Source: Bradyrhizobium sp. KBS0727
Lineage (GTDB): Bacteria > Pseudomonadota > Alphaproteobacteria > Rhizobiales > Xanthobacteraceae
Direction of reading: 5' to 3'
DNA: 64,000 nucleotides
Assembly (NCBI RefSeq): GCF_005937885.2
Contig: NZ_CP042176.1
Span: 921,001 to 985,000 of the forward strand
Shown: piece after piece, positions 55,725-64,000 of the stretch
How the letters are laid out: each line of letters opens with the position of its first letter
How positions within the stretch are numbered: position 1 is the first letter of the stretch
Notes under the pieces: generated by a model
What the model was told of the DNA's origin: nothing
What the model saw: only the letters and a program-made list of their open reading frames with translations
Databases searched by the model: none
Translations under genes and position numbers: made by a program

Positions 55725-57362
55725 CTACTTCTTCGTGATCTTGTAGATCGCGTTCTCGATGTCGGACGAGAAATAGATCGTGCCGGAGGCGCCGACGCCG
55801 ACGCCGGTCGGGATGTTGGTCGGTAGTCCGCCGGGGGCGCCGGCGAGGCCGATCGGCAGATTGGCGGCGATCTCGGTGACAGTGCCCTTCGCGGGATCGA
55901 TCTGGACGATACGCCTGGCGCCGACCTCGGCCACGACAAGCATGCCGTCAGGCGCCAGCGCGATGCCCTCGGGCATCTTCAGATCCTTGGCGACGACGGA
56001 CTTCTCGCCATTGGACTCGATCTTCGATACCTGGCCGGAGAAGGCTTCCGTGACATAGACCGTGTCGTTCGGACCCGCGACCATTCCGACCGGCCCCTCG
56101 AGGCCGCCAACCACCACCTGACGGTCCTTGCCGTGCTCGCCGCTGACGCGCAGCAGCGATTTGCTGCCGAGTTCGTTGACCAGAATGGTGCCGTCACTGA
56201 GCTTGATCGCGTCGTGCGGAGCCTTGAAGCCGTGCAGCATCTCGGTGGTCTTGCCGGTCTTGCGGTCGATCACCTGCACGGTGCCGGTGAACCAGCTCGA
56301 CAGCAGCACGTCGTTGCCTTTGGCCGTGGCGCTCATCGGATATTCCAGCGTCACGCCGTCGGCATGCATGCGGGCGGGTTCGGAGACTTCGCCGGTGGTG
56401 CCGTCGACGGTGCGGTAGGCGAACACGTCGGCGACATAGATGGTGTCTTTGTCGCCGTCGGAGACCACGCCGATACCGCCGGGCAGCGCCAGCTTGCCGA
56501 TGATGATCTGCCTGGCGGCGCCGGTTTCCGGATCGACCTCCTGAATGCCGTTATCGGCCATGTTGGAGACGAAGATGCGGTCCTTGTCGTCGATCGCGAG
56601 GTTGTCGAGCGAGGGCTTGAGCTGCGCGACCACCTTCTTGGCGCCGGATTTGGGATCGACCCGAACCAGCTGCCCGAGCGCGGTGTCGACGACCCAGAGA
56701 TTGCCCTTGGAATCGAAATTGACCGCGGCCGGAACCTTGAAGCCGTCGGCGACGACAGTCAGTTCGGCCTTGTCGACGTCGACCTTGGCGACCTGGCCCT
56801 TGAACCATAGCGGGCCGTACAGCATGTCGTCCGACCCGAATTCGAAGCCGTTGAGGCCGCCCATCTTCTCCATGATCTGGCGCGGCGGTTTGACGCCCTC
56901 GACGTCGATCTCATAGAGGGTGTCGCCGAGGAATACGGTCGTCGCATACAGCCTTCCGTCCTTGCGGTAGGCGAGCGAGTTGATGCCGGGCAGTCCCGAG
57001 GCAAGCTTCTTGATCGGGCCGTCGCCCTTGCGCGCATAAAGATCGCCGGTGAGAAAGCCGGTCCACGCCATGGTGCCGTCGGGCGCGAAAGCGATGTCGT
57101 CGGCCATGCCTTCCGGCGACGGGATCGCAATCTTTGCCGTACCATTGGCGCGATCGACCTCGTAAAGCGCGGCGCCCGCGACGCTGCCGGCGAACAGCCG
57201 CCCGGACTTGTCGATGCCGAGCCCGTGCACGCCATGGAAAGCCGAACCGGGAACGAGTTTTGTGACCTCATAGGTCTGCGCCGAAGCGCCGATGGTGCTG
57301 AGGATGGTGGTGGTGAGAATGATCGCCGCAACAGTCGCGCTGGATGCAAGCCTGCTCGTCAT
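55725..57362 (-). CDS. Secreted NHL/SMP-30-like beta-propeller protein
   Basis: 545 aa from ATG at 57362, with gggaggtagcgtc upstream. Signal peptide AAIILTTTILSTIGASAQ. The rest is a repetitive six- to seven-blade propeller: units of the form GLGIDKSGRLFAGS, GIALAPDGMLVVAE and GPVGMVAGPNDTVYVTEAF repeat about every 40 residues, as in SMP-30/gluconolactonase and NHL proteins. The metal-binding Glu/Asn residues of true lactonases cannot be confirmed by eye, so no enzyme activity is assigned. Periplasmic. Common in Bradyrhizobium. Confidence 0.82.
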   Translation of the reverse strand: MTSRLASSATVAAIILTTTILSTIGASAQTYEVTKLVPGSAFHGVHGLGIDKSGRLFAGSVAGAALYEVDRANGTAKIAIPSPEGMADDIAFAPDGTMAWTGFLTGDLYARKGDGPIKKLASGLPGINSLAYRKDGRLYATTVFLGDTLYEIDVEGVKPPRQIMEKMGGLNGFEFGSDDMLYGPLWFKGQVAKVDVDKAELTVVADGFKVPAAVNFDSKGNLWVVDTALGQLVRVDPKSGAKKVVAQLKPSLDNLAIDDKDRIFVSNMADNGIQEVDPETGAARQIIIGKLALPGGIGVVSDGDKDTIYVADVFAYRTVDGTTGEVSEPARMHADGVTLEYPMSATAKGNDVLLSSWFTGTVQVIDRKTGKTTEMLHGFKAPHDAIKLSDGTILVNELGSKSLLRVSGEHGKDRQVVVGGLEGPVGMVAGPNDTVYVTEAFSGQVSKIESNGEKSVVAKDLKMPEGIALAPDGMLVVAEVGARRIVQIDPAKGTVTEIAANLPIGLAGAPGGLPTNIPTGVGVGASGTIYFSSDIENAIYKITKK

Positions 57363-57533
57363 GACGCTACCTCCCGTTGATTTTGGGGAACAGTATTCGT
57401 CCAGGATGACGGTTTGGCAAACGAAACCTGTCGCGAAAACCACTGTGCCGCAGCCACAAAGTCGACACACGGCCAAATCGACACACGACATCGCGTGTCG
57501 GTGATTTCGGTCCTTCAGGATCTGATCAAAAAT

Positions 57534-59645
57534 TCAGCGGTTGCTGACCTGGCGTACCGGCGGCGCGCCGGCGGTGCCGGCGGCATCGGAGACGCGCGCC
57601 GCGCTGCCGCGGTTGCTCATCTGGGCATCGAGACGATCGCGTTCTTTCTCGAAGCCCGCCATCATGGGGCCCTCGAGCGAGCGGCCGCGCGGCAGCTTGA
57701 CGCGCAGCGGGTCGACGAAGCGACCATTGACCAGAATTTCATAATGGACGTGAGGTCCGGTCGACTGGCCGGTCGATCCGACAAAGCCGATCACCTGGCC
57801 CTGCCGTACCCGCTTGCCGGGCTCCATGCCCTTGGCGAAGGCCGACATGTGGCCGTAGGCCGTCTCGTAGCCGTTGTTGTGCTTGATACGGATATATTTG
57901 CCGTAGCCGCCCTCGGGGCCGACCTTTTCGAGCACGCCGTTACCGGAAGCGAAGATCGGCGTGCCGTAGGACGTGGCCCAGTCGACGCCGGTGTGCATCT
58001 TGACGTAACCGAGGATCGGATGGCGGCGGCCGCCGAAGCCCGAGCGCATGATGGCGTTGTTGACGGGTTTGCGGACCAGGAACTTCTTCGCGCTCTTGCC
58101 GGTCTCGTCGTAATAATCGACCACGGCGTCGTCGGGGGTCTGGAAACGGTAGTATTTCTTGGTTTCACCGCCGACCGTGAGGGCCGCGAACAGCACCTCG
58201 GTCTTTTCGGAGACCGCCGATCCCTCGTCCTCGCCGGCATAGAACACGTCGAAGGAGTCGCCGGGCTGGACCTTGCGCTGGAAATCGACGTCGTAGGAAT
58301 AGATCCGGATCATGTCCTCGATGACGGTTGCCGGCACCTTGTTGCGCAGCGCGGTCTCGTAAATGCTCTGGTAGAGCCGGACACCGGTGCCGTCATCATC
58401 ATCGTCGTCGTCCTTGCTGTCGGCGGGCTCGGCAACCGTATTCATGCTTTGGACGTCGACGGCGACATATTTGCCGATGTCCGACAGCGCGGCGACGGCT
58501 TCGATGGTCGTATCGTTGGCGACGATCACGCGATAGGGCTGCAGCCGGACCCCGGGGCCGGGGCTTGCCGGCGCCATCAGGATGCGCAGCTTCTGGCCTT
58601 CCTTCAGGCCGCCATCGCGACCGCGGGGCCCGAGCATGGCGGCAATCGCCCTGGCTTCATCGGGGGTGGCGCCCTGATCGCGCAGGATCGAGGTGACGGT
58701 ATCGCCCTTTTTCACGACGTGAACGCGTTCGCCGGACGGGTTGCCGCCGGTGATCTGTTCCTTGGTCTTGGCCAGCAGCGTGACGTTTTCCGGCACCACG
58801 CGGGTTTCAAAGCCGGCATAGGGATCGGAGACGTTGCCCTCGGTGGCATAGGCCAGCTTCATATCGGATGGGGTGCCACTGGCGTCTGCCGTGGCGTTGG
58901 CGAGCGCGGTGTAGCGTACCCCGCCGCCGGCGCCGCGCCAGTTCGCGGCGTCGCGCACCCGCAGCAGGATTTCGTCGAGCGCGACCACCGCGGCGAGCTT
59001 CGCCTTCGGCAGCACGGTGGCGAGGTCCTTGGTGACGAAGGAGACCTCGGCATCGGGTTCGGCCGCGTCGGCGGCACTGGGATCGTCGGACGCGGCAGGC
59101 GCCGCGCTGCCGACATCGGTCAGCATGCGCTGGGCGTTGAACGGCGGGATCTTTGCGGAAAGGTCGCTCGTCGTCATCGACAGATTGCCGGAGATGCGGA
59201 TGAACGGCCGCACCCGCATCACGTCGCGGGTGCCGACGCGGGTGACGGTGGATACCCGCACCACATTGCGCGAGGCGCTGGATTCGCCGGGCGGCGGCAG
59301 CCGGTCGCTCTTGTGCAGGCTGACGGTGCGGTCGTTGGCGCCGAACGCGCCGCGCAAGGCGCCCTCGACGCGTTCCGGGACCTTGGCAAAGGTCATCTCG
59401 CCGTCGAGTGACGCAAAAACGGCGCCGCCGATAAGAGCTGCGCCGCACAGACCAGTCAGGATAGTGCCGCTAAACCATTGTACCGAGACGCGGCGGCGAT
59501 CGATCACCGCGGCCTCGGAGCCGTCGACGGAAAGTGGCGGCTCGTGACCGAGATCAATGATCCCGGTCTCGCGCCCGTAGCCGCTCCCGCGTGACGCCCT
59601 CTGGCTCAACCCCGTATCCCCCCAAATTCCATCCGCATTCGACAA
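57534..59645 (-). CDS. M23-family peptidoglycan endopeptidase (membrane-anchored)
   Basis: 703 aa, TTG start at 59645 with gaaggt upstream. One N-terminal membrane segment (GTILTGLCGAALIGGAVFA, ~58-76), a long low-complexity periplasmic part with an acidic run (DDDDDDD, ~430), a LysM-like stretch (VVKKGDTVTSILRDQGATP), then an M23 domain with MHTGVDWATSYGTP (zinc His/Asp), a central GYGKYIRIKHNNGYET and HVHYEILVNGRFVDP. The order matches MepM/LytM-type proteins that cut peptide cross-links during growth or division. No partner gene adjoins. Confidence 0.93.
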   Translation of the reverse strand: MSNADGIWGDTGLSQRASRGSGYGRETGIIDLGHEPPLSVDGSEAAVIDRRRVSVQWFSGTILTGLCGAALIGGAVFASLDGEMTFAKVPERVEGALRGAFGANDRTVSLHKSDRLPPPGESSASRNVVRVSTVTRVGTRDVMRVRPFIRISGNLSMTTSDLSAKIPPFNAQRMLTDVGSAAPAASDDPSAADAAEPDAEVSFVTKDLATVLPKAKLAAVVALDEILLRVRDAANWRGAGGGVRYTALANATADASGTPSDMKLAYATEGNVSDPYAGFETRVVPENVTLLAKTKEQITGGNPSGERVHVVKKGDTVTSILRDQGATPDEARAIAAMLGPRGRDGGLKEGQKLRILMAPASPGPGVRLQPYRVIVANDTTIEAVAALSDIGKYVAVDVQSMNTVAEPADSKDDDDDDDGTGVRLYQSIYETALRNKVPATVIEDMIRIYSYDVDFQRKVQPGDSFDVFYAGEDEGSAVSEKTEVLFAALTVGGETKKYYRFQTPDDAVVDYYDETGKSAKKFLVRKPVNNAIMRSGFGGRRHPILGYVKMHTGVDWATSYGTPIFASGNGVLEKVGPEGGYGKYIRIKHNNGYETAYGHMSAFAKGMEPGKRVRQGQVIGFVGSTGQSTGPHVHYEILVNGRFVDPLRVKLPRGRSLEGPMMAGFEKERDRLDAQMSNRGSAARVSDAAGTAGAPPVRQVSNR

Positions 59646-60479
59646 GACCTTCGCCCGATCCAGAACCGCATTGTTGTTCGTCCCTTTTTCGGGAGCGATC
59701 CCGGAGCATGGCGTGCCGCACGCATAGATATATTCGGGAATCAGAGGCCAGAAGAAGACCGGCCGGAGTCTCGAACGTCAATGGTGTGCAGATCTCTCGA
59801 AGTTGTCGGCCGCGTGGGAAAGGCGACGGGTTCCCGTAAAATCGTCAGTTCCCTGGTAGATCGACACCGGCAGCCCCCACTGACATCCGGCGCTTTGACG
59901 CTTACCTTATCGTCAGAACGTCGCAGGATTGTGGCTCTAGTGCGGCAAAAGCCTCTAAATACAGGGACTTCTGGGCGCCGAAAATTTCTTCCGCACGATG
60001 CGACAATTTGTTGACGATGGCTGTTGACAGGTCCGATAGGGCGGGCCTATAACCCGGCCACTGAGCGCGGCGATGCATTGGCTCTGAGGCCAAGGCATCT
60101 GGTCGTGCCCGTGAAGCTCCTCATTACGATGAGTGACTCAAACAGCCGATAACAATCGGTTGTTATTTGTCGTCGGAATGAGGATGTAGCGGAGCCTTCC
60201 AGAAGTGGAAGGGTGGGATCCCAGCGATCCCGGGCTGTTTGACAAGTGAAGATGAAGAAAGAGAAACGTGGACGGCGGAGTCCTTGCGGGCCTCGATTAC
60301 TTGAATACGCAAGTATTGAAGTGTTGGGGCCGGACGAAAGACTTCGGCGGTACACGTTTACATAGGTTACACCATCGTTGCCCGCGATGTGAATCGCAGG
60401 CAGCTTGTCAGCTTCGGCTGGCAAAAAATGGTGGGACCTCGTCAAACGTTGTGATCAGCCGGTTTAAAGTTTCAAGTCC
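59646..60479. promoter_or_regulatory. Ribosomal RNA operon promoter and leader region
   Basis: No protein gene. Promoter: TTGACA (60024-60029), 18-base spacer, TATAAC (60048-60053), near consensus. In the leader are hairpins ccttcc/ggaagg (60196-60213) and gggatc/gatccc (60215-60231). A boxA-like gctgtttgaca (60234-60244) probably loads Nus factors for antitermination. 59646-60020 shows no assignable element beyond the start of the M23 gene's promoter area. Confidence 0.75.
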
Positions 60480-61977
<1,498 letters not shown>

Positions 61978-62215
61978 GATCCTTCAGCTTAGCTTCGGCT
62001 AACTATCGGATCGTTTTAGAAACATCAGTGGCCAACGATCGTCAGGATTGTTGAGCTGCATTGGCGGGATTTCGCCGTCTACGTTTCTCTTTCTTCGCGG
62101 ACGAACACGCGCCAGGACTTTGCGCTGTGCGATGAGACTTGCGCTGGTGCGATGCATTGGCGCGAGCCGATTGCGCGCGAGCAAGTCGCTGAGCCCTATC
62201 AAGGGAAAAGCGTTA

Positions 62216-62292
62216 GGGCTTGTAGCTCAGTTGGTTAGAGCGCGCGCTTGATAAGCGTGAGGTCGGAAGTTCAAGTCTTCCCAGGCCCACCA
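62216..62292 (+). tRNA. tRNA-Ile (GAT)
   Basis: 77 nt with CCA. Acceptor gggcttg/caggccc, anticodon loop ttgataa (GAT), T-arm with ttcaagt. Sits in the 16S-23S spacer in the usual place, 244 bases after the 16S end. Confidence 0.97.
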
Positions 62293-62327
62293 CTTTGATC
62301 GAGTGCGAAGCATTCGTCTTCTGGTAC

Positions 62328-62403
62328 GGGGCCATAGCTCAGCTGGGAGAGCGCGTGCTTTGCAAGCATGAGGTCGTCGGTTCGATCCCGTCTGGCTCCA
62401 CCA
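62328..62403 (+). tRNA. tRNA-Ala (TGC)
   Basis: 76 nt with CCA. Acceptor ggggcca/tggctcc, anticodon loop tttgcaa (TGC), T-arm with ttcgatc. 35 bases after tRNA-Ile in the ribosomal spacer. Confidence 0.97.
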
Positions 62404-62831
62404 GATGGAATTGAAGACCGATGCACTGCTTTTCAGCAAGGCGCTTCGAAACATCGTCCGCGAAACATCACTTCGCATGTCGCATCCTACGGGATGTGCG
62501 TGCGGGATTTCTGACATCGTAAAGAGGAGATTGATCCGAGTTTTGGATCTGCAAAGCAATTTGCGGAATCCGATTCATAATCTCCAGGTCATTTCGGCGC
62601 TCGCGCATCGAACTTATCGCAAGATGAGTGAGATGAGTGAGTTGTAAATGATCTTTTTGGTGAAGCTTGACCGCCTCGCCATCGGGTTGATCTTACGAAG
62701 CAAGCTGGTCTTTCTAATCATTGTCCGGCCGCGCATAGCCTTCATCGAGGGGGCGTGTTCTGGGGTTTCGACCTCAAGACAATTGTGCGGACTACATTCT
62801 GCCGAGTGTGTGGACATTGATAATGAGAGCA
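62404..62831. other. 16S-23S internal spacer, 3' part
   Basis: 428 bases between tRNA-Ala and 23S, without gene. Processing stems are expected here as in other rrn spacers; no individual element is called. Confidence 0.7.

Positions 62832-64000
<1,169 letters not shown>

Overview
The window is a GC-rich alphaproteobacterial chromosome segment, almost certainly Bradyrhizobium or a very close relative (Nitrobacteraceae). The 16S rRNA sequence, the murA-DUF2948-hisD-UPF0262-phosphatase-maf-yacG-tRNA-Phe order, the SAM-II riboswitch in front of metX, and several intergenic repeat families familiar from Bradyrhizobium all agree.

Layout. 1-5556: core housekeeping cluster (murA, hisD, maf, yacG) ending in tRNA-Phe. 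5557-12940: a small, integrase-less genomic island anchored on the tRNA-Phe 3' end, bounded by 28-bp direct repeats and full of partial tRNA tails. It carries a SNF2 helicase/SWIM zinc-finger pair, a zinc-ribbon protein, small secreted proteins and a methyltransferase. A serine-recombinase remnant lies just outside. 13321-18170: signalling genes, namely a membrane adenylate cyclase with an NMT1/THI5-like periplasmic domain, an FGE-type enzyme and a PilZ protein. 18636-24988: a LysR regulator and a Csu-type chaperone-usher pilus locus with two near-identical terminator-like repeats at its ends. 25228-34933: a two-partner secretion operon whose large exoprotein is translationally coupled to a GGDEF-GGDEF-EAL protein. 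34961-43040: lytic transglycosylase, serine hydrolase, a porin flanked by two related small secreted proteins, and an IS1182-family element inserted in a Bradyrhizobium-type repeat.

43044-48174: amino-acid biosynthesis. Chorismate mutase, hisC and the tyrC-type dehydrogenase lie on the minus strand. Divergently, metX-metW sit behind a promoter, a SAM-II riboswitch and an intrinsic terminator. 48232-59645: hydrolase, NlpC/P60-like protein, YeiH transporter, MOSC protein, clpB, an SPW-repeat membrane protein, an NHL/SMP-30 type secreted protein and an M23 peptidase. 60480-64000: start of a ribosomal RNA operon (16S, tRNA-Ile, tRNA-Ala, 23S cut by the window end), with a near-consensus promoter and a boxA-like leader.

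The most distinctive parts are surface and c-di-GMP biology (pilus, TPS exoprotein coupled to a c-di-GMP enzyme, PilZ), the fused sensor cyclase, and the nested tRNA-Phe island with its SNF2/SWIM cassette.
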